Below, one piece after another: positions 25,698-33,672 of a stretch of 41,339 nt of DNA. Origin of the DNA: Myxococcales bacterium (lineage in GTDB: Bacteria > Myxococcota_A > Polyangia > Polyangiales > Houyiibacteriaceae); contig JAHEEE010000033.1 of the NCBI GenBank assembly GCA_024640845.1, forward strand, positions 1 through 41,339, read 5' to 3'. The notes under the pieces were generated by a model. That model searched no databases. It saw only the letters and a program-made list of their open reading frames with translations, and was not told the DNA's origin. Both the position numbers and the translations under genes were made by a program. Position 1 is the first letter of the stretch; each line of letters starts with the position of its first letter.

Positions 25698-27140
25698 TCA
25701 CCGGCTGACTTCGACCGGGGGCGGCAGGTAGAGGGGATCGAGGGCTGCGGGCTTCGGAAGATACATTCGGAGCTGCAACGAGAAGGGGCCGCTCGGCGCA
25801 GGTAACCAGTTGCTCTCGAGCTTCTTCTCGGGGGACTCGTGCTGGATGTAGATCGTGAGTGATCCGTCGTCGCCGTATCGAAGATTGGACCGGTCGCCGA
25901 CCGAGTATCGGTCGATCGGGTTCGCGACCATGAGTTGATCAGGCAGGCTGTACATCGTAATCGACCAAAACGCATCGACCTGAGGCAGCTCTGCCTTTTC
26001 GAATCGGATCGCGTAGTCGTGCTCCGAGCCGTCGAGCGGTCGGCCCGAGCCGTCCGAGACTCCGATCGGATAATAGGCCTCGACTGCGTCGTTGCCGTAG
26101 AGACCGATCATCGCGGCAACCGCGCGAGCCAAGTATTTGAAGCGCATCTCGTCGCCGTCGCCGAAGAGCCCTACGACCCCCTGCCATCCATCTGCCGTGC
26201 GCGCGGTCACGCCGCGTAGCGAGCTCGGGTTTGCGGCGGCCCCGTGGATCGCGATGAGCGCTTGGCCTACACCCGCGTCGACTGCCGCGCGAGTCGATGG
26301 GTCGAGGCTGAGCGATGCCGCTAGCGCACCTGGGCGAATCCCGATCTTGCCGAAACGCGCCATCAGGTCGTCTTCTCCGGCCGGAGTGACATGGGACAGC
26401 AAGAAGCCGAGCAGGTCCATGAATTCTGCTGACTTCGCCTTGTCGGCGTCATACATCGGGAATGTGATGCCGGAAGTGGCTGGCGCCTGGGAGCGGCCGA
26501 GAAAGGCGTGCAACGGCGTGAAGCGGAAGCCTCGTTGGAGCGCAGTCACCGCACCGAGGTCGTCAGGGCCACGCACCTCGATCCGCACGATACAGTAGAC
26601 GAACGCGCTCTCGCTTCTGAACATGGCCTTGGCGCCGCCGGGCTTTTCGCCTCGCCACTCGGGCCCAGCGATGACGTAGCTCCCCGCCTCGCCGTGGGTC
26701 GCTCGGGTCCCCATGTAGGCGAAGTTGTGAGTGAACATGTCGATCAGCTGCACCGAGAAGTAGCGACCCGCGATCTTCGGCACGGTGATCACCATCGGCT
26801 GCGCACGGAGATCGAGCCAGCCGATCGAGTACATCGTGTCGTTGTTCGGGCGCACGACGTCCTTGAACTCCGGTCCGAGGAGCTCGGTCATGTGAGTGAT
26901 CTCGTTGAACGGAGCGAGGTAGCCAGGTGCGGTCCTGTCGATCGCCTGGACGAACATGGTTCGGTAGTTCTCCATCATTGGATACGCGTAGACATACGCT
27001 TCTTCGGCGATGGCCTGGACTTCCTGAACGCTGATCGCCGCGTCGCTTGCGTCCTCGGTGGCCGGTGAGGACTCGCTCTTGCTACACGCGACGACGGCTG
27101 CGAGGGACGTTGCAACCACTATCGCTACCAAGGATTTCAT
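25698..27140 (-). CDS. DUF1254/DUF1214 lipoprotein
   Basis: The 480-residue product begins with a lipoprotein signal (lipobox VVAC, Cys19). It has the N-terminal DUF1254 pattern (AYVYAYPMMENYRTM, RPNNDTMYSIGWLDLRAQP) and a C-terminal DUF1214 domain (VDAFWSITMYSLPDQLMVAN, YIQHESPEKK). Members occur widely in soil and marine proteobacteria; their biochemical role is not settled. It lies 23 bp after the BASS-family transporter on the same strand, so the two may form one unit. Confidence 0.9.
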   Translation of the reverse strand: MKSLVAIVVATSLAAVVACSKSESSPATEDASDAAISVQEVQAIAEEAYVYAYPMMENYRTMFVQAIDRTAPGYLAPFNEITHMTELLGPEFKDVVRPNNDTMYSIGWLDLRAQPMVITVPKIAGRYFSVQLIDMFTHNFAYMGTRATHGEAGSYVIAGPEWRGEKPGGAKAMFRSESAFVYCIVRIEVRGPDDLGAVTALQRGFRFTPLHAFLGRSQAPATSGITFPMYDADKAKSAEFMDLLGFLLSHVTPAGEDDLMARFGKIGIRPGALAASLSLDPSTRAAVDAGVGQALIAIHGAAANPSSLRGVTARTADGWQGVVGLFGDGDEMRFKYLARAVAAMIGLYGNDAVEAYYPIGVSDGSGRPLDGSEHDYAIRFEKAELPQVDAFWSITMYSLPDQLMVANPIDRYSVGDRSNLRYGDDGSLTIYIQHESPEKKLESNWLPAPSGPFSLQLRMYLPKPAALDPLYLPPPVEVSR

Positions 27141-27163
27141 CGGTCTACCTGCATGAGGCCACT

Positions 27164-28015
27164 TTACCCCACTGACAGTCGTTTGCTGAAGAATAACTTG
27201 GAAACCGGGAAGGCGAGCGCGAACACGACGAACATGCAGAGCGCCACTGTGATGAGCACGCGGGGATCATCCCGGAAGTTTGCCGTCGCGACGGTTGCAG
27301 CTGCGCCGATGTTTCGTGCTGTCGTGATGAGACCGAGCGTCACGCGGCCCCTCATCTTACCCGGACCGAGGAGGTAGCCGATCGCGAAAGCAACGATCGT
27401 GAGCAAGATGGCATATGCGACCGCCCCGGTTCGAGCCGTCGCAGCAAGCTCGTCCCAGTGCAGGACCAGCGCCAGCACAAGAAAGATGAGCGCGGAGAGG
27501 TTGACCAGGATGTTGGCCGGCCGTCGCAGCTTCGTGGCAGCCGATTCGCTTGTGTGGCGGATGAGCAGCCCAGCAAGCAGCGGCACAAACATCTGAAGGA
27601 GTAGGGGCTTGGCGATCTCCCAGATGCCGATTGCGCTCCCAGGGACCAGAAGAGGGAGCACGAAAGGCATCAGCGCGATGGTGAGCACCGTGAGCAACAT
27701 CGTCGCCGCGATCGAGCTCGGGACGTCGCCGCCCGCGACGTTGACCAGCTTCGGGGTGTACGGGGCGCCGGCCGAGAAGCCATAGAGCAGCACACCGATC
27801 ATGAACGGCCGCTCGAGTGGGTAGAGGATACTCGCGCCATACACCAGGAGAGGCACGATCACGAGGTTCGCGAGCAGCGTGCGGGTGACGAGCCCAAGGT
27901 TCCTCATCGGTTCCAGCGCTTGCTGAAAGGTAACCTCGAGCCCCGCGGTGAAGAGGACCCCGGCGATGAAAACGGCGATAGCGACGTTCAATACGACTTC
28001 GAGAGCCTCGAGCAC
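27164..28015 (-). CDS. Bile acid:sodium symporter (BASS) family transporter
   Basis: The 283-residue protein has about nine or ten hydrophobic helices and the BASS pattern: an N-terminal GLEVTF segment, Ser/Ala/Gly-Ala-Pro in the crossover helix (GFSAGAPYTPKLVNVAGGD), and TTARNIGAA near the C-terminus. These proteins are sodium-coupled importers of bile acids, pantoate, 2-keto acids or other organic anions; the substrate here is unknown. The start is GTG at 28015. It is followed on the same strand by the DUF1254 lipoprotein gene, and divergent from the ABC exporter operon across a palindrome cluster. Confidence 0.85.
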   Translation of the reverse strand: MLEALEVVLNVAIAVFIAGVLFTAGLEVTFQQALEPMRNLGLVTRTLLANLVIVPLLVYGASILYPLERPFMIGVLLYGFSAGAPYTPKLVNVAGGDVPSSIAATMLLTVLTIALMPFVLPLLVPGSAIGIWEIAKPLLLQMFVPLLAGLLIRHTSESAATKLRRPANILVNLSALIFLVLALVLHWDELAATARTGAVAYAILLTIVAFAIGYLLGPGKMRGRVTLGLITTARNIGAAATVATANFRDDPRVLITVALCMFVVFALAFPVSKLFFSKRLSVG

Positions 28016-28054
28016 GAGCGAAGGGGTACACCATTTCCGAGTCCCAGCGCCAGT

Positions 28055-28177
28055 GCGGAGCCCCGTGGTGACGAAGTCACTCTACGGGGTCAGCCCGTAA
28101 AACCGATGCGTCGCATCGCCCACGGGCCTTCGGCGTCAGCGCGGAGCCCCGTGGTGACGAAGTCACTCTACGGGGTC
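28055..28177. repeat. Cluster of three palindromes with an exact 37-bp direct repeat
   Basis: A 37-bp unit occurs identically at 28055-28091 and 28141-28177. Each unit folds as CCCCGT-g-GTGAC-gaa-GTCAC-tct-ACGGGG. Between them is a third palindrome, GCCCGT (28093-28098) with ACGGGC (28122-28127), enclosing the perfect dyad CGATGCG-t-CGCATCG (28104-28118). The set fills most of the 199-bp gap between two divergent genes, which is unusual for a terminator. It resembles a REP/BIME-type cluster. Confidence 0.85.
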
Positions 28178-28214
28178 GGTGCCGGTGTTAGTGATCTGGT
28201 ATGCTCACGCCCCG

Positions 28215-29189
28215 ATGGCGGCAGTCCAACTTCAGAGAGTGCTCTTGGCTGCTTGCGTCTTGGCGCTGACCGGCTGTCGCGCCGACCGCAGTACGCCTCC
28301 TGGCTATCAAGGGATCGTCGAGCACGACGACCGACATTTGGGGTTCCGAGTCGGCGGGCAGCTTCGCGAGATCCGATACGATCGCGGAGACGTCATCGAC
28401 GAAGGTGCGCTGATCGCGGTCCTGGACGACACGGCCGAACTTCCCATCTTGCTGGCCCGCGAAGCAGACCTCGCGCAGATCCGAGCGAACGCAGCCTTGG
28501 TCTACGCAGGGCCGCGCGAAGAGGAGGTCCGCTCGACGATGGCTGAGCTTGCGGGCGCGCGCGCGTCACTGAGAGAAGCCCGCGCCAACCTCGACCGTCA
28601 TTTGAACCTCCCAGAACAGGCGGCGACGGCCCAATCTCGGGTGGCCGAGCTCGAAGCGGCGTACGCGCAGTCGAAGGCTCAGTTTCGGATGCTGCAAGAG
28701 CGCCTCAAGCAGCTACGAAAAGGGGCAAGGCCGGAGGAGCTCGCGGCGGCTGACGCAGCGGTCCTAGCGGCCGAAGCCGCAGTCGACGCCGAGAAAGAGA
28801 AGCTCGCTCTCTACTCTCTTCACGCCTCGGAGCGCGTAACCGTTCTCGACGTGCCCGTACGCGTCGGCGAGGTGGTCGCCGCAGGCGCAACCGTGGCAAC
28901 GGTCGCCGACACCAAACATCCATACGTGGATGTATTCGTTCCCCAGCAATCTCTCCATGGGCTCGAGGTAGGGGTCGCGGCGCAGGTTCGAGTCGATTCG
29001 GAGAGAGACGCCTTCGAGGGCCAGATCGAGCACGTCGCGCCGACCACCGAGTTTACGCCGCGCTTCCTCTTCTCGCCGCAAGAGCGCCCGAACCTCGTGG
29101 TTCGCGTCCGGGTTCGCATCAGTGATCCCGACGAGCGTTTGCCGGCTGGCGTGCCAGCGTTTGCGACGTTCGCGATCGAGGACGAGTAG
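28215..29189 (+). CDS. HlyD-type membrane fusion lipoprotein of an ABC exporter
   Basis: A 324-residue periplasmic adaptor. A lipobox (LTGC, Cys19) replaces the usual TM anchor. A lipoyl half-motif (FRVGGQLREIRYDRGDVIDEG) precedes a long coiled-coil hairpin (residues about 90-190) and a beta-barrel end. The C-terminal pattern PTTEFTPRFLFSPQER resembles YbhG-like adaptors. It would bridge the ABC permease to an outer-membrane channel, which is not encoded nearby. ATG at 28215 starts at the signal peptide. Only 2 bp separate it from the ATPase gene. Confidence 0.88.
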   Translation: MAAVQLQRVLLAACVLALTGCRADRSTPPGYQGIVEHDDRHLGFRVGGQLREIRYDRGDVIDEGALIAVLDDTAELPILLAREADLAQIRANAALVYAGPREEEVRSTMAELAGARASLREARANLDRHLNLPEQAATAQSRVAELEAAYAQSKAQFRMLQERLKQLRKGARPEELAAADAAVLAAEAAVDAEKEKLALYSLHASERVTVLDVPVRVGEVVAAGATVATVADTKHPYVDVFVPQQSLHGLEVGVAAQVRVDSERDAFEGQIEHVAPTTEFTPRFLFSPQERPNLVVRVRVRISDPDERLPAGVPAFATFAIEDE

Positions 29190-29191
29190 GG

Positions 29192-30130
29192 GTGAGTGAT
29201 CCGGTCGTCGTGGAGGGGCTCTCGCGGAGCTTTGGCACGCTCGTCGCCGTGAGCGATGTCAGCTTTCGTGTTCACCGTGGCGAGATCTTCGGGCTGCTAG
29301 GGCCCAACGGCGCAGGGAAGTCGACTACATTGCGCATGCTTTGTGGCATCCTGGACCCCAGTGCGGGTCGCGCGACGGTCGTCGGTTTCGACGTCGCGAA
29401 GGAACCGGAGCGGGTGAAGCAGAACATTGGCTACATGACCCAACGGTTTAGCCTCTACGAAGACCTCAGCGTCGAGGAGAACCTCAATTTCTACGCCGGC
29501 GTCTACGGGCTCCGCCGTCGCGAACGGCGTGCGCGCATCCCCGCCGAGCTCGAAAGGGCGGGGCTGACCGACCGCCGTGACCAGATTGCGGGCACCCTTT
29601 CGGGCGGTTGGAAGCAGCGCCTCGCGCTCGTCTGCGCCACGATTCACGAGCCGCCGCTTCTCTTTCTCGACGAACCGACGGCCGGCGTCGATCCGGTGAG
29701 CCGTCGCGAGTTCTGGGCGCACATTCACCGTATCGCGTCGGCAGGAACGACGGTGATCGTCACGACCCACTACATGGACGAAGCCGAGCGTTGTCACCGG
29801 CTCGCGTTCATCTTTCGCGGCAGCCTCCTCGACATTGGAACCCCGACAGAGATCATCAAACGCCGCAACATCAGGGTTGCGGTCATCACGACTTCGAACG
29901 TTGGCAGAGCCGTGGACCTGCTGACCCCGTACCCGTCCGTCGACGAAGTCGCGCCGTTTGGCGACCGCCTTCGAGTCGCGACGCTCGATGCGGTAGACCC
30001 GATCGCGCTCGCACGGGAGGTGCTCGGCCAAAGTCCGGGTGTGCTCGATGCGCGCGAGATCGTTCCCAACGTCGAAGACGCATTCGTCGCCATGGTACAC
30101 AGCGAAGCTCGCGCCGGAGCCGGTTCATGA
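29192..30130 (+). CDS. ABC-2 type exporter ATP-binding protein
   Basis: A 312-residue ATPase with all core motifs: Walker A GPNGAGKST, Q-loop in GYMTQRFSLYEDLSVEENL, signature LSGGWKQRLAL, Walker B LLFLDEPTAGVDP and the H-loop in TTHYMDEAERC. The DrrA/YbhF-like C-terminal extension is present, with no fused second ATPase domain. It powers the adjacent ABC-2 permease. The start is GTG at 29192; its stop overlaps the permease ATG in ATGA. Confidence 0.93.
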   Translation: MSDPVVVEGLSRSFGTLVAVSDVSFRVHRGEIFGLLGPNGAGKSTTLRMLCGILDPSAGRATVVGFDVAKEPERVKQNIGYMTQRFSLYEDLSVEENLNFYAGVYGLRRRERRARIPAELERAGLTDRRDQIAGTLSGGWKQRLALVCATIHEPPLLFLDEPTAGVDPVSRREFWAHIHRIASAGTTVIVTTHYMDEAERCHRLAFIFRGSLLDIGTPTEIIKRRNIRVAVITTSNVGRAVDLLTPYPSVDEVAPFGDRLRVATLDAVDPIALAREVLGQSPGVLDAREIVPNVEDAFVAMVHSEARAGAGS

Positions 30131-31257
30131 ACCGCATGCTTTCGATCGCCTGGAAAGAGATGATCCAGGCGAGGCGCGACCGCCTGACGATGGGAATGAT
30201 GGTCGGAATTCCGATCATTCAGCTTCTGCTCTTCGGCTATGCAATCAACACCGACGTTCGAAACATCGCGACCGTGGTCTACGACCAGGACCACTCGGAG
30301 GAGTCTCGTGGATTCGTGAGGCGCATGGAGGCCACGGGGTTCTACGACGTGGTCGGTCACGTGAAGAGCTACGAAGAGATAGGCATCGCGCTCCGATCGC
30401 GGGATGCGATGGTGGCGCTCGTCGTACCCCCTCGTTTCGGGGCTGAGGTCGAGGCAGGCAGAGCCGCGCAGCTTCAACTCGTCGTCGACGGGTCGGATCC
30501 ACAGGTGGTCGCGAGCGCGACGGACACGGCCATGTCGCTTGCTGCGGCTCGTTCCTCGGTGCTCACCATCGAGCGACTCCAACGGCTCGGCCAACCCGTG
30601 TCCGCGCCTACCCAAGTGATCGCGCTCGAGCCGGCGACTTGGTACAACCCCGATCTTCGAACTGCCGTCTTCATCGTACCGGGTCTCGTCGGCGTCATCC
30701 TCACGATGACACTGGTCATGTTCACCGCGATGGCCATCGCACGTGAGCGCGAGCGCGGCACGCTCGAGCAGCTCATCGTCTCGCCGATTCGCAGCGGCGA
30801 GCTCACGGTCGGGAAGATCCTCCCGTACATCGCCGTCGGATACCTGCAAATGACGCTCATTCTCGTTGTAGGCTCGTTGGTTTTCGACGTGCCAATCGTC
30901 GGGTCGATTCCGCTGCTCTACTTGCTCTCGGTCTTTTTCATCGCGGCGAGTCTCGCCGTGGGCCTTTTCTTCTCCACCCTCGCCAAGACCCAGCAGCAAG
31001 CGATGCAGATGTCGTTCTTCTTTCTGCTTCCGAACATTCTATTGTCCGGTTTCATGTTCCCCTGGGAAGCCATGCCGGCACCCGCGCGGTGGCTCTCGAC
31101 GATTCTCCCGCTAACGCACTACCTCCGCGTCATTCGAGGCATCGTTCTCAAAGGCGCCTCGTTGGCAGAGCTGAGCAGCGAGCTGGTGTGGCTGGCCGGG
31201 CTGACGCTCGTTTTGATCATCGTGGTATCGATGCGGTTTCAAAAGAAGTTGGGGTAG
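30127..31257 (+). CDS. ABC-2 type exporter permease
   Basis: The 376-residue protein has the ABC-2 layout: one N-terminal TM helix (MMVGIPIIQLLLFGYAI), a periplasmic domain of about 140 residues, and five C-terminal helices. The coupling motif ERERGTLEQLIVSP and the end-motif LPLTHYLRVIRGI are typical of YhhJ/YbhR-like permeases. Only one permease is encoded, so a homodimer is likely. With the HlyD-like lipoprotein it forms a tripartite exporter, probably for a lipophilic drug or lipid (inference). A 150-bp dispersed repeat begins 33 bp after its stop. Confidence 0.92.
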   Translation: MNRMLSIAWKEMIQARRDRLTMGMMVGIPIIQLLLFGYAINTDVRNIATVVYDQDHSEESRGFVRRMEATGFYDVVGHVKSYEEIGIALRSRDAMVALVVPPRFGAEVEAGRAAQLQLVVDGSDPQVVASATDTAMSLAAARSSVLTIERLQRLGQPVSAPTQVIALEPATWYNPDLRTAVFIVPGLVGVILTMTLVMFTAMAIARERERGTLEQLIVSPIRSGELTVGKILPYIAVGYLQMTLILVVGSLVFDVPIVGSIPLLYLLSVFFIAASLAVGLFFSTLAKTQQQAMQMSFFFLLPNILLSGFMFPWEAMPAPARWLSTILPLTHYLRVIRGIVLKGASLAELSSELVWLAGLTLVLIIVVSMRFQKKLG

Positions 31258-31290
31258 TTTTCCCGGCTTCAGCATGCCGGAGCTGCGCGC

Positions 31291-31440
31291 GACGCCCGGG
31301 CGTCGAGGTGCACACGGGTCTCGGAAAAACACGATGGGGGTTTCACGGGACGGCTCGGCTTGCAAAGGTGGCCGGAAGAACAGGGAGGGTCGGGCCACGC
31401 AAGCCTCGCCTCGGGCGGCGCGCCAATCGGGGGTGGTTGC
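31291..31440 (-). repeat. Copy B of the 150-bp dispersed repeat
   Basis: Read on the minus strand these bases match positions 1-150 at 148 of 150. The palindrome GACGCCCGGGCGTC occupies 31291-31304 at the end nearest the permease stop. Homology to copy A stops at 31290. On the other side copy A is cut by the window edge, so the full repeat may be longer than 150 bp. Confidence 0.9.
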
Positions 31441-31501
31441 TGTCGTGCCGATTGGCACTTCGCACGCCCGCTCCAACCCCCATCGCGTTTTTCCGAGCCC
31501 C
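31316..31501. mobile_element. 186-bp MITE-like element bounded by 27-bp inverted repeats
   Basis: The left arm, 31316-31342, and the right arm, 31475-31501, are inverted repeats matching at 25 of 27 bases (core CTCGGAAAAAC and GTTTTTCCGAG). A nested inverted repeat, GCCAATCGG (31422-31430) with CCGATTGGC (31448-31456), lies inside. No transposase frame fits in 186 bp. It is either a non-autonomous mobile element or a structured RNA element. No target-site duplication is obvious. Confidence 0.5.
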
Positions 31502-31712
31502 TTATGAACGACTCTTTGCATCCAAAGGGCTGCGACGGTGTGTGCATGCGGAAGACCCCGTTCACAAGCCATGCGCGGCAGCGCGAGCCCGCAGGGCGAA
31601 GCCCGGCGCGCATGCGCCGCCAAGCGCGAGCAAAGCGAGTGCCGCGGAGGCACGCTGTTCACTCGCGTGAGAGTGATGCTGAGATTACGCGGTGGGGGTG
31701 GGTGGGTGGAGA
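31502..31712. other. Gene-free GC-rich stretch with a G-run tract
   Basis: I see no supportable gene here. Part of it (31565-31650) is made of GC-rich near-repeats built on GCGCGAGC and GCGAAGCC. A G-run tract at about 31691-31709 (GGTGGGGGTGGGTGGGTGG) abuts the stop codon of the leftward DUF924 gene. Confidence 0.5.
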
Positions 31713-32312
31713 TTAAAAAGAAGAGCCGGGTTTCTTCAAGAACTCGAGCTCTTCATCGGTGGAGGCGCGCCCGAGGATCTCGTTGCGATGTGGGTAGCGT
31801 CCGAAGCGTTCGATGATGGCTCGATGCTGTTTCGCGTAGTCTAGGTAGTAGTCGGCGTCGGCTTTCAGCGAATCGGGTGCTTCTCTGCAGAGAGCCGAGA
31901 ACCGCTCATGACACTGTTCGTGGTCGGTCAGCTCCTCGCTGTGCTCGAGCGGGAGATAAAAGAATACGCGCTCGTCGAAGCCGAGCTCCGCATCGAATCC
32001 AGCGTCGAGCCCCTCACGACACGCCTCACGGGCGAGATGATCGGCGGCGAACATCTTCGGTGTGTTTCGAAACATGTTTCGCGAAAACTGATCGACCACG
32101 ATAATGTATGCGAGCGCGCCTCGCGGTGTGCTGCGCCATCGTTCGCGGTCGCCGGCTACAATCGTTTCGTAGTCCGAGAGGAAGTTTGCACGGATCGTCT
32201 GATCGAAAGCATCCGATTTCGTCCACCAACGTTTTCGTTGGTTGGGGTTCGCGCACCCGAGCTCATCGAGCTCTCCAAACCAAAAATCGAGAATCTCTTC
32301 CGCGTCACTCAT
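31713..32312 (-). CDS. DUF924 family protein
   Basis: The 199-residue product has the DUF924 hallmarks: ILDFWFGELDELG, KRWWTKSDAFDQTIRANF, VVDQFSRNMFRNTPKMFAAD and FFYLPLEHSEEL. The family is all-helical with a TPR-like fold; its function is not known. It lies downstream of pabB and their ends overlap by 8 bp (32305-32312), so the two are co-translated. A role related to folate synthesis is not established. Confidence 0.93.
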   Translation of the reverse strand: MSDAEEILDFWFGELDELGCANPNQRKRWWTKSDAFDQTIRANFLSDYETIVAGDRERWRSTPRGALAYIIVVDQFSRNMFRNTPKMFAADHLAREACREGLDAGFDAELGFDERVFFYLPLEHSEELTDHEQCHERFSALCREAPDSLKADADYYLDYAKQHRAIIERFGRYPHRNEILGRASTDEELEFLKKPGSSF

Positions 32313-33624
32313 TGGGGCCTCCGCGCAACGACTCTACTGCATCTAGGAATACCTTGGCCTTCAGCTCGGTCTCCGCGACTTCTCGGTCTGGATCGCTCGC
32401 TTCGACAATACCCCCTCCGGCCCAGTATTGGGCTCGTCCGCCACACACGATCGCGGTCCGAATCGCGACCGCCAACGAAAGCCCGCCCGCGTGGTCGACG
32501 AAGCCGAGGGCACCGCAGTATACGCCGCGAGGATGCTGTTCGAGCTCCTCGATGATTTCGACAGCGCGGATCTTGGGCGCCCCGGTCACGCTACCGGGCG
32601 GAAAGGTCGCCAAGAGAACGTCTTCTATCGTGACCTCGGGTCGCGTCTCGCACCTCACGGTGCTCACCAGGTGATACAGCCCCGTGAATGGCTCGACCAC
32701 CAGGGGTGCATCGACCCGCACCGTACCCACCTCTGCGACGCGACCCAAGTCGTTGCGCATGAGGTCGACGATCATCGAGTGCTCTGCGCGCTCTTTTGGG
32801 TCCGCCCGCAGCCGTTCGGAAGCCCCGTCGTCAGTTGGCACCCGGCGAATCGTCCCTTTGATCGGTCGAGTGACTAGCTCGCGGCTCGTCGGGTCCCATT
32901 GAATGAAGCGCTCCATCGTGCACGCGAGCACGGTATGATCGCCGCCGTCGAAGAACAATCCGAGTGGAACACGACTCGCGATCCGCATCGCCTGCCAAAG
33001 CTCGAGCGCGCTACCCACAAAGCTAGTCGACCACCTCCGGGCCACATTGACTTCGTACACTTGACCCTGCGAGATGTAGTCGAGTGCGCGCACGATTGCG
33101 CCTCGATGAGCATTGGGGTCGTCCGCTAGCATCGGACCGACCACCGGCTTTTTCGGCGCGACCGGCGTCAGCGCAGCCAACTTGTTGCGGAACGCATCGC
33201 ACGCAGACGCGTCGTCTCCCACGAGCCATGCGCACCGAGCCTCGTGGTCGATCGCAATGAGCGCCGGATAGCGCCGAAAGTAGAGGATCGGTTCTCGCGA
33301 GCGCTCGAATCGGGGCGCTCCGCGCGCGGGCGCAGACCAGCACGCGTCGTAGGCGATGTACCCGATCCAGGCCGGCACTTCGGAGGCCTCCGGCCCTTCG
33401 GCACCTGTCTTGCCGTTCCGCCGCGCGAGGTCCCGAAGCGACGCGAACGGGGCTTGATCCCCGAACTCGACCCGCACCTCCTCGGCCGGCCACGCGGCGA
33501 GAAAAGAGTAGCGACCGTCGCGTGACTCGCTTCGATTGGAGTCGAGCCACGCAAACCCCGCCTGCGAGCTCAAGGATCGCGCGGTGGCCCGCTCATCGAT
33601 CGAAGCAAAGCGTTCGGCCCACAC
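32305..33624 (-). CDS. pabB: Aminodeoxychorismate synthase component I
   Basis: PabB turns chorismate into 4-amino-4-deoxychorismate, the first step to p-aminobenzoate for folate. The 439 residues carry the chorismate-binding core: RPIKGTIRR (PIKGT with a Lys marks PabB, where anthranilate synthase has PIAGT), DLMRNDLGRV and TFPPGSVTGAPKIRA. The end GRAQYWAGGGIVEASDP is also typical. No pabA or pabC is adjacent, so its glutamine amidotransferase partner must lie elsewhere. The DUF924 start overlaps its end by 8 bp. Confidence 0.92.
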   Translation of the reverse strand: MWAERFASIDERATARSLSSQAGFAWLDSNRSESRDGRYSFLAAWPAEEVRVEFGDQAPFASLRDLARRNGKTGAEGPEASEVPAWIGYIAYDACWSAPARGAPRFERSREPILYFRRYPALIAIDHEARCAWLVGDDASACDAFRNKLAALTPVAPKKPVVGPMLADDPNAHRGAIVRALDYISQGQVYEVNVARRWSTSFVGSALELWQAMRIASRVPLGLFFDGGDHTVLACTMERFIQWDPTSRELVTRPIKGTIRRVPTDDGASERLRADPKERAEHSMIVDLMRNDLGRVAEVGTVRVDAPLVVEPFTGLYHLVSTVRCETRPEVTIEDVLLATFPPGSVTGAPKIRAVEIIEELEQHPRGVYCGALGFVDHAGGLSLAVAIRTAIVCGGRAQYWAGGGIVEASDPDREVAETELKAKVFLDAVESLRGGPNE

Positions 33625-33672
33625 AGCAATCCTCTACTTGCTCGCGGTCGAGCGGTAACGCAACCTCTCGCG

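Noticed and set aside
28055-28177. Two identical 37-bp repeats that could look like a minimal CRISPR array
   Set aside because: Only two copies, the gap contains its own palindrome, and no cas gene is nearby.
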